DNA from: Paenibacillus sp. PastM-3
GTDB lineage: Bacteria > Bacillota > Bacilli > Paenibacillales > Paenibacillaceae
Assembly (NCBI RefSeq): GCF_029893965.1
Contig: NZ_JARXXP010000023.1
Coordinates: 1-64,000, forward strand
Direction of reading: 5' to 3'
Length of the DNA stretch: 64,000 nt
Below the pieces are notes generated by a model. That model made no database searches and was not told where the DNA came from. It saw nothing but the letters and a program-made list of their open reading frames with translations. Positions 8,600-17,433 of this stretch are shown piece after piece (the stretch's first letter is position 1; the number at the start of each line of letters is the position of its first letter). The translations under genes and the position numbers were made by a program.

Positions 8600-9436
8600 T
8601 TAGAAATTGAAGTTATCCGGATCCGGTCCGAAGCGGTGATTCTGGTTCAGGTCCTCAATTGCCTTGACATCGTCGTCACTTAAAGTGAAGTCGAAGAAGC
8701 CGGCATTCTCTACAATCCGCTCGGCATGCACCGACTTGGGAATTGTAATGACACCCTGCTGCAGATCCCAGCGCAGGACAATCTGTGCGACTGTCTTGCC
8801 GTGTCTTTCCGCAATTTCCTTCAGGAGCGGAATGTCCAGGTTGCCCTGCATCAGCGGGCTCCAGGCCTCCACCTGAATATCATGCGCTTTGGCGAATTTC
8901 AGCACCTCACGCTGGGTCAGCAGCGGATGGAATTCAATCTGGTTAACGGCAGGAACCACGCCGGTATCGTCAATGATATCCTGCAGATGATGCACCTGGA
9001 AGTTGCTGACGCCGATGGATTTGACAAGCCCCTCCTTCTGCAGGTGGATCAGCGCCTTCCAGGTATCCCGGTACTTGCCGGCTACCGGCCAGTGGATCAG
9101 GTACAGGTCGATGACATCCAGCCCAAGCTTCTTGCGGCTTACCTCAAAAGCCTTTAGCGTCGATTCATACCCCTGGTCAGGGTTACGCACCTTGGTCGTG
9201 ATGAACAGCTCGTCCCGCGGCACCCCGCATTCGCGGATCGCTTGTCCGACGCCTTCTTCATTATTGTATCCGGCAGCCGTGTCAATGCTGCGGTATCCCG
9301 TTTCAACCGCCGTTTTCACCGCACGGATGACTTCTTCGCCGTCCTTGGTCTGCCATACGCCAAGGCCCAGCCACGGCATGGTTGCTCCGTCATTCAGCGT
9401 AGGTCCGCCGGAAAATGGTCCATTTAATTCGCTCAT
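8600..9436 (-). CDS. Aldo/keto reductase (278 aa)
   Basis: NADPH-dependent reductase of carbonyl compounds with a TIM-barrel fold. The start ATG 9436 (MSELNGPFSGG) was chosen because GGAGGGG lies just upstream; the open frame runs to 9469. Visible motifs are GYRSIDTAAGYNNEEGVG (catalytic Asp), LDVIDLYLIHWPV, GVSNFQ and the cofactor-binding IPKSVHAERI. It is closest to the YvgN/YtbE 2,5-diketogluconate reductase-like enzymes of Bacillus. A promoter with a palindromic operator lies upstream, so it is probably regulated alone. The physiological substrate cannot be read from sequence. Confidence 0.92.
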   Translation of the reverse strand: MSELNGPFSGGPTLNDGATMPWLGLGVWQTKDGEEVIRAVKTAVETGYRSIDTAAGYNNEEGVGQAIRECGVPRDELFITTKVRNPDQGYESTLKAFEVSRKKLGLDVIDLYLIHWPVAGKYRDTWKALIHLQKEGLVKSIGVSNFQVHHLQDIIDDTGVVPAVNQIEFHPLLTQREVLKFAKAHDIQVEAWSPLMQGNLDIPLLKEIAERHGKTVAQIVLRWDLQQGVITIPKSVHAERIVENAGFFDFTLSDDDVKAIEDLNQNHRFGPDPDNFNF

Positions 9437-9517
9437 TGTTACCCCTCCAAGCTCTATTGGTGTGATCAAGCTTCTATAACCTCAAAAATGGCTGAGTAAT
9501 CAGCCGGATTCAACAAG

Positions 9518-9546
9518 ATTATAACAGATTGCGGTAGCGCTACCAA
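9518..9546 (-). promoter_or_regulatory. Promoter of the aldo/keto reductase with an overlapping palindromic operator
   Basis: On the minus strand TTGGTA, 17 bases, then consensus TATAAT. The perfect 12-bp palindrome GGTAGCGCTACC (9533-9544) overlaps the -35, which suggests repression by a LacI- or GntR-type protein. The regulator is not in the window neighbourhood. Confidence 0.6.
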
Positions 9547-9611
9547 AAGTGCAGTCCCGGAGTGTTCAGAAACCTGCCGCTTACAGTGTGGCCGGCAGTA
9601 ACAGCACAACC

Positions 9612-9651
9612 AAAAAAAAGCGTCCGCCGCAACCGCAGCAGACGCTTCTTA
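9612..9651 (-). terminator. Terminator of the cupin gene
   Basis: On the minus strand AGCGTCTGCTGCGG...GCGGACGCT is followed by a run of T residues directly after the cupin stop codon. Confidence 0.8.
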
Positions 9652-9652
9652 A

Positions 9653-10108
9653 TTATTTCTCGATCAGCTTGAAATCATCAAAGCTGAATTCCGGGGATAC
9701 GATGCAGGAGACCAGCACCGGCTCATCGCCGAGGTTCCGTGCCGCCTGCCAGACGCCTGCCGGAATAACGACCTGAGGCTGCTGCCCGGCCAATACATCG
9801 GCGCCGAGTACGACCTCCGTTACATTCTCCGGCTGCTCGCCGCTGCCGCCCAGGCTCAGGACAATCGGACTGCCGGAGTGCCACAGCCAGATTTCATCGG
9901 ACAGCACCGTGTGCCACTCCGAGGTTTCACCAGGATGAAGCAGGAAGTAAATCGAGGAAGCCGAGGCTCTCGCTCCCGAATAGTTGCTGCCGAGTGTTTC
10001 CTGGGGGATTTCAAAGGATGAGTTCCAGAGTCTCTTGTACCATCCGCCTTCAACGTGGGGCTCCAGGCCCAGCGCTGCTACCAGCGGGGATATTTCTTTT
10101 TGCGTCAC
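9653..10108 (-). CDS. Cupin-domain protein, DUF985/YML079-like (151 aa)
   Basis: The start is GTG 10108 (MTQKEISPLVAAL), with AAGGAGAAG upstream. The family features are EGGWYKRLW near 20, SSIYFLLHPGETSEWHTV near 53-70 and GAGVW-like VIPAGVWQAA near 112, forming one small double-stranded beta-helix. Members bind a metal or sugar-like ligand in the barrel and mostly lack a proven reaction. Standing alone with its own terminator, it gives no pathway clue. Confidence 0.85.
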   Translation of the reverse strand: MTQKEISPLVAALGLEPHVEGGWYKRLWNSSFEIPQETLGSNYSGARASASSIYFLLHPGETSEWHTVLSDEIWLWHSGSPIVLSLGGSGEQPENVTEVVLGADVLAGQQPQVVIPAGVWQAARNLGDEPVLVSCIVSPEFSFDDFKLIEK

Positions 10109-10215
10109 AGTATCTTCTCCTTAAAGTATCGCCGCATAAATAAGCAACCACTTAGATTTAGGTTTGCTTTTACTTTAACGGAATGTGCCGCAATTGTAAA
10201 ACCTGCCGCCGCTGC

Positions 10216-11154
10216 TTACTTGCCGTCTTTGCCCGCCTTGAACACCTCGGCGATCGCACCGAGTGAGCCCAGCGCCTCAACGGTGCTGCTCGGCAGGAAC
10301 ACCTTGTTGGCCGGCCCCTTGGAGATTTCGGTCAGCGCATCAAAGGACTGATAGGCCAGCACCCGTTCATCCAGCCCTGCAGTGCTGATCAGCTGAATCC
10401 GTGCCTTCTCGGCTTCGGCTACAGCCTGAATAGCCTTGGCCTGACCAAGCGCTTCGAGCTCCTGCGCCTGCCGCAGGCCTTCCGCCTGACGGATCCGCGC
10501 TTCCTTATCCCCTTCAGCCTTGAGGATCTTACTCTGCTTGTCGCCTTCCGCGCGCAGGATCATATCCTGCTTGGCAGCTTCCGCCTCAAGCACAATCGCA
10601 CGCTTGCTGCGTTCCGCCTTCATCTGCTTATCCATCGCTTCCTGGATATCGAGCGGCGGCTTGATATCAATAACCTCGACGCGCTCGATCCGCACGCCCC
10701 ATTTCTCGGTCGCTTCATCCAGGGCCAGACGGATATCGGCAGAGATTTTTTCACGGCCGGACAGGGTTTCATCCAGCTCCAGCTTCCCGATAATCTGCCG
10801 CATCGTTGCCGTGGAGATATTGCGTACCCCGTAGACATAATCGGAAATGCCGTAAGTTGCCTGTTCCGGGCCGACCACCTGGTAGAAGATAATCGTATCA
10901 ATCTGCACCTGCACGTTATCCTTCGTAATTACGGTCTGCGGGGGCACATTGGCCTGCTGAATCCGCAGATCATGATACGTCCGCACCTGATCAATGACCG
11001 GGATCAGAATGTTCAGCCCCGGCGTAAGCAGACGGTTGAATTTCCCGAGCCGTTCGACAACGCCGACACGCTGCTGGGGAACGATTTTGATCGTCAGTGC
11101 GACAAATACAACAACGACTGCAACAATAATCCCGATAATGATCCATGAATCCAT
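10216..11154 (-). CDS. SPFH/Band 7 membrane protein (stomatin/QmcA-like)
   Basis: 312 aa. The N-terminal membrane segment (about 4-22, WIIIGIIVAVVVVFVALTI) is followed by the SPFH domain (VPQQRVGVVERLGKFNRLL... NVQVQIDTIIFYQV) and an Ala/Glu/Lys-rich coiled coil (about 190-260) that drives oligomer formation. Such proteins form ring-like membrane microdomain scaffolds and often bind FtsH-type proteases. The ATG overlaps the stop of the NfeD gene (TGATG), so the two are translationally coupled. NfeD plus SPFH is a conserved pair. Confidence 0.93.
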   Translation of the reverse strand: MDSWIIIGIIVAVVVVFVALTIKIVPQQRVGVVERLGKFNRLLTPGLNILIPVIDQVRTYHDLRIQQANVPPQTVITKDNVQVQIDTIIFYQVVGPEQATYGISDYVYGVRNISTATMRQIIGKLELDETLSGREKISADIRLALDEATEKWGVRIERVEVIDIKPPLDIQEAMDKQMKAERSKRAIVLEAEAAKQDMILRAEGDKQSKILKAEGDKEARIRQAEGLRQAQELEALGQAKAIQAVAEAEKARIQLISTAGLDERVLAYQSFDALTEISKGPANKVFLPSSTVEALGSLGAIAEVFKAGKDGK

Positions 11155-11588
11155 CAGCTAAAACCCTCCCATCGTTCTACTTCGATAATTGTGGAGCTTC
11201 TGCGGATGACTCTGACTAACTCATCTTTGGCCAGCACCTGGCCGGATACTGCACTCCAGGTATCACCGCCGACCTTAACCTGCCCGTAACGCCCCGGCTC
11301 CACCGGCTCCGCCACAATCCCCTGACGCCCGATAATTTCGGTACCCATATCCTTGAAACCGCGTGAGTGCCTGAACCGGGCAACCAGCGGCTTCGAGAAC
11401 ACAGTCAGCAGAACCGTTACCACCGCACCGGCCAGCACCTGCAGCAGAACCGCCTCAGGCCAGACAAGCGATACGAGCAGCGCTGCCACAGCCCCGATAG
11501 TAAGCCAGAATAAATAAAAAGTAAGCGTAAACATTTCAATCACAAGCAGAACACCGGCCGCGACTAACCATAGCACCCATGCAACCAT
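11154..11588 (-). CDS. NfeD-family membrane protein
   Basis: The start was set at ATG 11588 (MVAWVLW) after AAGGTGGTGAGG. An in-frame GTG at 11603 is less likely. It is a short-form NfeD: a hydrophobic N-terminal half with three to four membrane segments (about 1-75), then an OB-fold domain (about 85-144) with GRQGIVAEPVEPGRYGQVKVGGDTW broken only by variable residues. It lacks the ClpP-like protease part of long NfeD proteins. It is translationally coupled to the SPFH gene and probably helps assemble that scaffold. Confidence 0.9.
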   Translation of the reverse strand: MVAWVLWLVAAGVLLVIEMFTLTFYLFWLTIGAVAALLVSLVWPEAVLLQVLAGAVVTVLLTVFSKPLVARFRHSRGFKDMGTEIIGRQGIVAEPVEPGRYGQVKVGGDTWSAVSGQVLAKDELVRVIRRSSTIIEVERWEGFS

Positions 11589-11760
11589 AGGTGACCTCAC
11601 CACCTTCCGCTATATACTACTTATAAACGAATAAAACGGCAGTGCGTTGCATCATTTTCCCTGACCGGGACAAAAACAGGCATTTTTAGTATATTTCAAT
11701 GGGTGGGAGGTTATGAATAAATCTTTTCCCCATCCTGACAGCACTTGACGCCCATGCCAA

Positions 11761-11797
11761 AAAGCCTGCAGAGAAGCTGTTCTTCTCCGCAGGCTAT
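11761..11797 (-). terminator. Terminator of the chitinase gene
   Basis: On the minus strand AGCCTGCGGAGAAG, a loop, CTTCTCTGCAGGCT and TTTT lie 25 bases after the stop codon. Confidence 0.8.
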
Positions 11798-11820
11798 TGA
11801 TACTGCCGCTTAAGCTGCTG

Positions 11821-13776
11821 TTACTTCAGCTTCCAGAGGGCAGGCGTAGTGGCCGGTTCCCAGCCGGCAAGCGAGGTGTGAGCCTGCTGGCAGATATACA
11901 ACTGTCCATTATAGGACACCGTATCCCCTGCCTTATAAGCGATGCCTGCTGCCCAAGCATTGGCACCGGGAGTAGCCGTAGCAGAAGGAGTAACAGTCGG
12001 CGTTGGCAAGACCGTTGGCACAGGAGTAGCCGAGGCTGTCGGTGCAGGCGTTGGCGTTGCTGGCGTATTGCCGCAGACACCGATGACCTTCCACGCGCCA
12101 TAAGCGCCGCTCAGATCCGGACGGTCACCCTGGGTCCACCACTTGGCTTCGTAGACGTAGCCGCCATAGGAAACCTGCTGGCCCTGCGTGTATATACCGG
12201 TTGAAGTCCAGGCAGGCGCGGTACATTGACCCGGTGTTGCTGTAGGCGTCGGCGCTACCGTGGCGGTTGGCGCCGGAGTAGCACTTGGTTTCGGTGTGGC
12301 AGTTGGCGCCGGAGTTGCTGTAGCGGTCGGAGCTGGCGTTGTGCTTGGTTTCGGCGTTGCTGTAGGTGTGGCGGTTGGCGCAGGTGTCGGCGGCACTGTC
12401 GCAGTTGGCGTCGGCGTCGGAATCACTCCGCCCCCAAGCTCGGCACTGAGCTTGGTCTGCAGTGTCCGGTTGCGGTCGCCGCTTGTCTCCCAGAACATGG
12501 CTCCGGCCAGTCCCTTAGACTTCAGGTAGCTTATTTTGTAGCCAATGGATTCTGCATCATCGTAGCTGATATAGGTCTGGGTCGACGGATTATACAGGTA
12601 AGGCACCTTGGCGGTATTGTTCCAATAACGGGTGTAGCCGTTTTTATTGATATAATTGGCTTCAAGATCATAGAAGTCATAATTGCCCTTTTCCCAGGTG
12701 CCTGTTGAGGAAATACCGGCGGATACCTGGTACTGCCCGTTGCCCGCAGCCGGTGCTCCGCCCCAGCCGCGGCCGTAGAACGGCATTCCCAGCACCAGCT
12801 TACTTGCGGGAACTCCTGCCCCCAGATAGTTGGTAACCGCCTTGTCGATATTATAATTTGCCGGCTCAGTCAGTCCGGTGGATGCGGTGGCAGGATCATA
12901 ATACAGCGGGGCATTATGTCCGGTCGTCGTATTCCAGCTTCCGTTGAAATCGTAGGTCATAATGTTGATCCAGTCTACGACCGCTGCGATCCCGCTCAGG
13001 TTATTGTTCTGGACGTAAGCCGGGCTGGCGCCGGAGGCGATGGTCAGCAGGTAGGTTTTACCGTCGGCGGTACCGGCCGCGTTCAGCTTTTCGCGTATTT
13101 TTTGCAGCAGCAGCACATAATTCTGTTTATCCTCAGGACGGTAGCTGTTGCCGGCCAAACCTCCGCTCACCGGATATTCCCAGTCCAGATCGACGCCGTC
13201 CATCTTGTATTTACGGATGAAATCAACAGCCGAATTGGCGAACACCTCACGGGTAGCTGCTGTTGCCGCCACATCCGAGAAGCGGTTCGACCAGGTCCAG
13301 CCGCCGACAGAGATCATGGTCTTCAGGTTGGGATTTTTCTCCTTGAGCTTCCACAGCTGCTTCAGATTGCCTTTGATCGGGTCATCCCATTTGTCATCCC
13401 CGAAGCTTTTCTGGGCATCAATCCACGGATCACCTAGCACAATGGTACCGTTCGGCACACTGATGGCCTGACCCTGCTCGTTTTGACAGGTCCAGGTGAC
13501 CGGATTTGGCCCGGTCGGGTCCGGATTGCCGTGCACCCCGTTCCAGCAGATGTCGGCAAACGCGTAGTTGATTACATTCATTTTGGTGGCATCGATATCT
13601 GCTACATTAAAAGCCCGACCGTAAGCAGCCCAGGACGCATAATAACCGACTATCTTATAATTATTGCCTTCGGCATTTGCCGTTTTGACGCTGCCGCCGA
13701 GCGCGGCAAACAGTGTAATAAACAAAGCAGCCGCCAGCCCCAGCGCAACCGTCTTCCGCGATTTCTTGTTCAGCAT
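11821..13776 (-). CDS. Secreted GH18 chitinase with two CBM5/12 modules (651 aa)
   Basis: Hydrolyses chitin outside the cell. The start ATG 13776 (MLNKKSRKTVAL) was chosen because GGGGAGGTAAC precedes it; the open frame extends to 13827. The signal peptide is cleaved after about residue 35 (ANA-EGNN). The GH18 barrel carries the catalytic DGVDLDWE near 190-198, as well as MISVGGWTWS and VDWINIMTYDFNG. A Pro/Thr/Ala-rich linker (VPTPTPTATP-type repeats, about 455-520) leads to a CBM5/12 (WTSTGIYTQGQQVSY), a second linker and a final CBM5/12 (AWAAGIAYKAGDTVSY). It is single-gene, with its own terminator. Confidence 0.95.
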   Translation of the reverse strand: MLNKKSRKTVALGLAAALFITLFAALGGSVKTANAEGNNYKIVGYYASWAAYGRAFNVADIDATKMNVINYAFADICWNGVHGNPDPTGPNPVTWTCQNEQGQAISVPNGTIVLGDPWIDAQKSFGDDKWDDPIKGNLKQLWKLKEKNPNLKTMISVGGWTWSNRFSDVAATAATREVFANSAVDFIRKYKMDGVDLDWEYPVSGGLAGNSYRPEDKQNYVLLLQKIREKLNAAGTADGKTYLLTIASGASPAYVQNNNLSGIAAVVDWINIMTYDFNGSWNTTTGHNAPLYYDPATASTGLTEPANYNIDKAVTNYLGAGVPASKLVLGMPFYGRGWGGAPAAGNGQYQVSAGISSTGTWEKGNYDFYDLEANYINKNGYTRYWNNTAKVPYLYNPSTQTYISYDDAESIGYKISYLKSKGLAGAMFWETSGDRNRTLQTKLSAELGGGVIPTPTPTATVPPTPAPTATPTATPKPSTTPAPTATATPAPTATPKPSATPAPTATVAPTPTATPGQCTAPAWTSTGIYTQGQQVSYGGYVYEAKWWTQGDRPDLSGAYGAWKVIGVCGNTPATPTPAPTASATPVPTVLPTPTVTPSATATPGANAWAAGIAYKAGDTVSYNGQLYICQQAHTSLAGWEPATTPALWKLK

Positions 13777-14283
13777 GCAAGTGTTACCTCCCCGGTATAG
13801 TCTCACAGCAATGCCTTTCACCAGCAAAGAATCAGCGGCCGTATTCGGACCTCAGCGGTTATCCGTCTGCAAGCCCGGTTAAGCCCAGCACTCACCCCGC
13901 TTCCCGGTTCTGGATTCACCCTCACTCTGCGTTTCTAGCAATGTTACGGCTGTCTGTTAATAGATTGGTAATGGAAAAACGCACGCACAAAGCTGCCCTT
14001 CGGGCTGTTCCTTTGCCTGTAAAGCTATGAATCTGAGGGCTCATGAAAATGTTGTTGGGATAAAAGGTGTCAGGTAGGGGAATGGTGGGGAGGTTAAGCA
14101 GCAGATACTTGGATATTTCTGACATCATTAAGAGATGAAGGTAATTCTAATTTTCAGGCATCACAGCCCGATCCGCCAGGGGGAAATTTCTGTAATGAGG
14201 GGATAAAATCATCTTATGCTCAAAAACAGCCACTGCTTAGTATTGCAATTGGAGTTTATTTTTGGAGGAAAAGCACTTTATAA
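13777..14283. other. Intergenic region between chitinase and rdgB terminator
   Basis: About 500 bases hold the chitinase promoter region. I see no supported gene. A 68-codon minus-strand frame at 13922-14128 has no convincing ribosome site or family resemblance. Confidence 0.5.
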
Positions 14284-14328
14284 AAAAGCAAAAAAGACCC
14301 TGCCCGCCTATTTGGCGAACAGAGTCTT
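14284..14328 (-). terminator. Terminator of the gerM-rph-rdgB operon
   Basis: On the minus strand AAGACTCTGTTCGCC, loop AAATA, GGCGGGCAGGGTCTT, then TTTTTTGC. It lies 26 bases after the rdgB stop. Confidence 0.85.
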
Positions 14329-14354
14329 CCTTGCGTATCCATCGTATGCGAAAC

Positions 14355-14996
14355 CTACCCGTTATTGCCCTGCTTCGCGGCCAGCTTATCCGTCAGCAGG
14401 CGGAGCGCCGTTCCGCGGTGGCTGATCTTCTGCTTCTCTTCAAGCGTCAGCTCCGCCATCGTCTTCTCATACTCCGGAAGATAAAAAAGCGGATCATACC
14501 CGAATCCCCCGGCGCCCGCAGGCTCTGAGGTAATCCAGCCCTCCACTGTCCCCTCTGCAGTCAGCTCTGATCCGTCCGCCGGATCATAAAGTGATAACGC
14601 ACAGACAAAACGGGCCGTGCTGAGCAGTGGCTGGCCGGTGTCCTCGCCCTGCTTCATCCGCTCCAGCTCACTCAGCAGCTTGAGATTGTTCTCCTGATCC
14701 TGTGCCCCCTCGCCGGCATAACGGGCGGAGTATACTCCAGGCTTGCCGTCCAGCACATCGACGCACAGGCCGGAATCATCGGCCAGAACGGGCAGGCCGA
14801 GGGCCTCGCCGACTGCCTTTGATTTTTTGAGCGCATTCTCGGCAAAGGTGATGCCGTCCTCCACTACATCCGGCAGCTCCGGGTAGTCGAACATGCTCTT
14901 GACAGTCAGGCCGAGCGGTGCAAAAGCATGCTGGAACTCGCGCACCTTGCCTTTGTTCTTCGTCGCAACAATCAGGATGCCGCCGCTGTTACTCAT
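14355..14996 (-). CDS. rdgB: XTP/dITP diphosphatase (HAM1/RdgB family)
   Basis: Removes deaminated purine nucleotides (dITP, XTP) from the nucleotide pool. The start ATG 14996 (MSNSGGILIVATKNKGK) lies just after the rph stop; the open frame runs upstream to 15050. Family motifs are ATKNKGKVREF, GITFAENALKKSKAV, LADDSGLCVDVL and GFGYDPLFY, ending with SHRGTALR. The length of 213 aa is normal. The order gerM-rph-rdgB matches gerM-rph-ysnA in Bacillus subtilis. Confidence 0.95.
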   Translation of the reverse strand: MSNSGGILIVATKNKGKVREFQHAFAPLGLTVKSMFDYPELPDVVEDGITFAENALKKSKAVGEALGLPVLADDSGLCVDVLDGKPGVYSARYAGEGAQDQENNLKLLSELERMKQGEDTGQPLLSTARFVCALSLYDPADGSELTAEGTVEGWITSEPAGAGGFGYDPLFYLPEYEKTMAELTLEEKQKISHRGTALRLLTDKLAAKQGNNG

Positions 14997-14997
14997 G

Positions 14998-15759
14998 CTA
15001 CACCTCTTGGCCGGGCTGGCCGGAAGGAATTTTGAGCGCAATCGGGCCAAGCACTTCCTTTTGCACAGCGATCAGTTCATAGATGCCTTTCTCCCCGAGA
15101 CCCAGCAGCTCATCCAGCTCCTGGCGGGTGAACGGACGCTCTTCACCGGTACCCTGCAGCTCCACAAAAGCGCCGCCTCCGGTCATCACTACATTCATAT
15201 CGACCTTCGCCTTGGAATCTTCTTCATAGTTCAGGTCCAGCAGTGCCTTGTCCCCGACAACACCGACACTGATAGCCGCCAGATAGTCTGTAATCGGGAA
15301 TACGGCCAGTTTGTGCTGGAGGGCGATTTTGTTAATGGCAAAGGCCATTGCCACAAAAGCTCCCGTAATCGAAGCTGTCCGCGTACCGCCGTCTGCCTGG
15401 ATGACGTCGCAGTCCAGCGTAATGCTGCGCTCGCCGAGCGCCTGCAAATTTACTACAGAGCGAAGCGCACGCCCGATCAGCCGCTGGATCTCCATCGTCC
15501 GTCCGGTCAGCTTGCCGCGTGCGGCTTCACGCTGGTTGCGTGTCTGGGTTGCCCGGGGCAGCATCGAATATTCGGCGGTTACCCAGCCCTTGCCCTGTCC
15601 CTTCAGAAACGGCGGAACCTTCTCGTCTACTGTAGCCGTCACAATAACCTTTGTGTCGCCCATTTCAATCAGTACAGAGCCCTCTGCATATTTATTAGTT
15701 TGGGTTGTAATCGTAAGCGGCCGGAGCTGGTCGCTGTTACGCCCGTTTGATCTTGTCAT
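14998..15759 (-). CDS. rph: Ribonuclease PH
   Basis: Phosphate-dependent 3'-to-5' exoribonuclease that trims tRNA 3' ends. The start ATG 15759 (MTRSNGRNSDQLRPL) follows GCAGGAGGC; the open frame runs to 15915 but the extension is out of family. Signatures are KVPPFLKGQGKGWVTAEY, ATQTRNQREAARGK, RTMEIQRLIGRALRSV and the active-site stretch LDCDVIQADGGTRTA. The 253-aa length is typical. It is directly coupled to rdgB. Confidence 0.96.
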   Translation of the reverse strand: MTRSNGRNSDQLRPLTITTQTNKYAEGSVLIEMGDTKVIVTATVDEKVPPFLKGQGKGWVTAEYSMLPRATQTRNQREAARGKLTGRTMEIQRLIGRALRSVVNLQALGERSITLDCDVIQADGGTRTASITGAFVAMAFAINKIALQHKLAVFPITDYLAAISVGVVGDKALLDLNYEEDSKAKVDMNVVMTGGGAFVELQGTGEERPFTRQELDELLGLGEKGIYELIAVQKEVLGPIALKIPSGQPGQEV

Positions 15760-15937
15760 AGTCTGCCTCCTGCATCTTGAGTAGCTAAAGTTAACGCGTC
15801 CGCCAAGCGGAGTCAATTTCTGGACTTTGCGCGCGAAACGGATAACACCCGGGAGGGCATTATCCGTCTTTTGCTTAGCAAACTTTATTCTACCAAAGAG
15901 AAAGCACAAAAGCATCTTTTGCCCCGGTCAAAATCTT

Positions 15938-17053
15938 TTACAGCGCCAGCGCGTTCACATACTCCGGTGCGGACACGGGCTGCCCATAGTTGACATTATT
16001 CGTTCCGGTGACCGTCTCCTGGCCGTTCAGGCGGATCTGCACCGGAGCATCATCCGCATTTTGCGCTACAGTAAGCACTACGGATTCCAGCATTTCCGCC
16101 GGAACATTCTGTGCATCTTCAAACATATCATCGGTCAGCGATACGGTCACTACGCCGTTCTGGCCGGCCTCCACCGAGTCGATTGCGGTTCCTCCGGTCA
16201 TCACCATCTCCAGGCCGTCTGCCGATTCCGGACCGGCAATCAGCTCGTTCAGTGCTGCCTTTACCCGGTCCTCTCCGGCGGGTACAAAGCGCGTAACCGG
16301 AACATAATACTGTTGAGTGCCGTCAGGCGTTGCTGCGGAAAAATAAACAGTGACTGCAGTAGAGTTCATCAGCACCGGTCCGTTACGCGGCAGATTGATC
16401 CCAAAGGAACGGGACAGCGGGTGGTCCAAAGGTGTGCCTTGGAGCGGCATTTCGGTCAGCTTTTTGCCGTCCACCCACAGCTGTACGCCCTCAATGCCTT
16501 CCTGTCCGGTCAGAGTCCAGGTAATGGCTTCAAGAATCGTCCGTTCATCAGCCGGCTTGTATTCGTTAAATACAGAGTTGAACTCAACCACAGCAATTTT
16601 GTTCTTGTCTATAGAGACATTCTGCACTTCGGTTCCGGCGGGCAGTATGCCGCTGAAGCCTTCCGGTACAGTGGAAGCATAGGCTCCCTGGCTGACCAGT
16701 GCGGTGAGCGAGTCCTTCAGCATTGCGTTACTGTCTCCCTCCGGAAGCTTCAGCGCTACCGGGGCCAGGAGACCGTTGCTGTCCTGAAGGTAGACTGTGG
16801 TCCGCTCTCCGGGAGCGATAGCTTCTTGCTGCCTTGTGCCCGCTGCAGCTCCTGTATCCTCTGCCACCGGTCCGAACACTCCTGTATCTAGCGTGGTGTT
16901 GCCGCTGATCTCCAGCATCTGCGCTTCGATCTCCTCCGGCGGCGGATCAACCGCTGCCGACTCCGAGCCGAATAGGCCGCAGCCGGACAGCAGAATCGGA
17001 ACCGTGAGCAGGCAAGCCGCAGACAGACCGCGGACTTTTGTCATATGTTTCAT
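15938..17053 (-). CDS. gerM: GerM, spore-germination/sporulation lipoprotein with two GerMN domains
   Basis: A 371-aa lipoprotein: the signal peptide ends in the lipobox LLSGCGLFG (Cys near 26). Two repeated GerMN domains follow, each with the pattern T/VYLQDSNG...APVALKLP and VYFSAATPDGTQQYYVPVTRF. In Bacillus GerM takes part in sporulation, assembling the engulfment-stage SpoIIIA complex, and is needed for normal germination. It heads the minus-strand operon with rph and rdgB. Confidence 0.92.
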   Translation of the reverse strand: MKHMTKVRGLSAACLLTVPILLSGCGLFGSESAAVDPPPEEIEAQMLEISGNTTLDTGVFGPVAEDTGAAAGTRQQEAIAPGERTTVYLQDSNGLLAPVALKLPEGDSNAMLKDSLTALVSQGAYASTVPEGFSGILPAGTEVQNVSIDKNKIAVVEFNSVFNEYKPADERTILEAITWTLTGQEGIEGVQLWVDGKKLTEMPLQGTPLDHPLSRSFGINLPRNGPVLMNSTAVTVYFSAATPDGTQQYYVPVTRFVPAGEDRVKAALNELIAGPESADGLEMVMTGGTAIDSVEAGQNGVVTVSLTDDMFEDAQNVPAEMLESVVLTVAQNADDAPVQIRLNGQETVTGTNNVNYGQPVSAPEYVNALAL

Positions 17054-17433
17054 TAATCATTGCCCCTTTCAACTACTAGGATCAGTTTGTACTGCTATGT
17101 ATACGAGCCCTCTCCGCAAAAAATAACAACGGCTTATCCTTAAATTTGGACAACGCACGGGGGCAGCAGCGGGACTGGTTGCGGATGCGGTCGGACTCGT
17201 GGCTTGGTTAAGAGTAGATGCTGACTTGAGTGAAGAGCAATTGAGTAAATCAAAGGCATTTTTGCCTTTGATTTCGGCCCCGGCGGGCGGGCAAGCTCCC
17301 TCAGTAGACAAGTTTAAGGAATCCTGTGTACTTACCTTGTTGGCAATAACACTAAGATGCGTCCGTTGTCCGCTGCTGAGGTAATAAAGTTATAAGGCTG
17401 AGTCCAGCCTACTCCTACAATGAGGTGACTATC
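17054..17433. other. Divergent promoter region with a perfect 12-bp-arm hairpin
   Basis: The stretch between gerM and pgpA holds no gene. AAATCAAAGGCA / TGCCTTTGATTT with a four-T loop lies at 17247-17274. It is a member of the GGCATTTTTGCC hairpin family seen elsewhere in the window. Confidence 0.6.

Noticed and set aside
12260..12529. Plus-strand Val/Gly/Ala-rich frame
   Set aside because: Antisense of the Pro/Thr-rich linker of the chitinase; low-complexity artefact.
13922..14128. Small minus-strand frame of 68 codons
   Set aside because: No ribosome site, no recognisable domain, and composition like the surrounding non-coding DNA.
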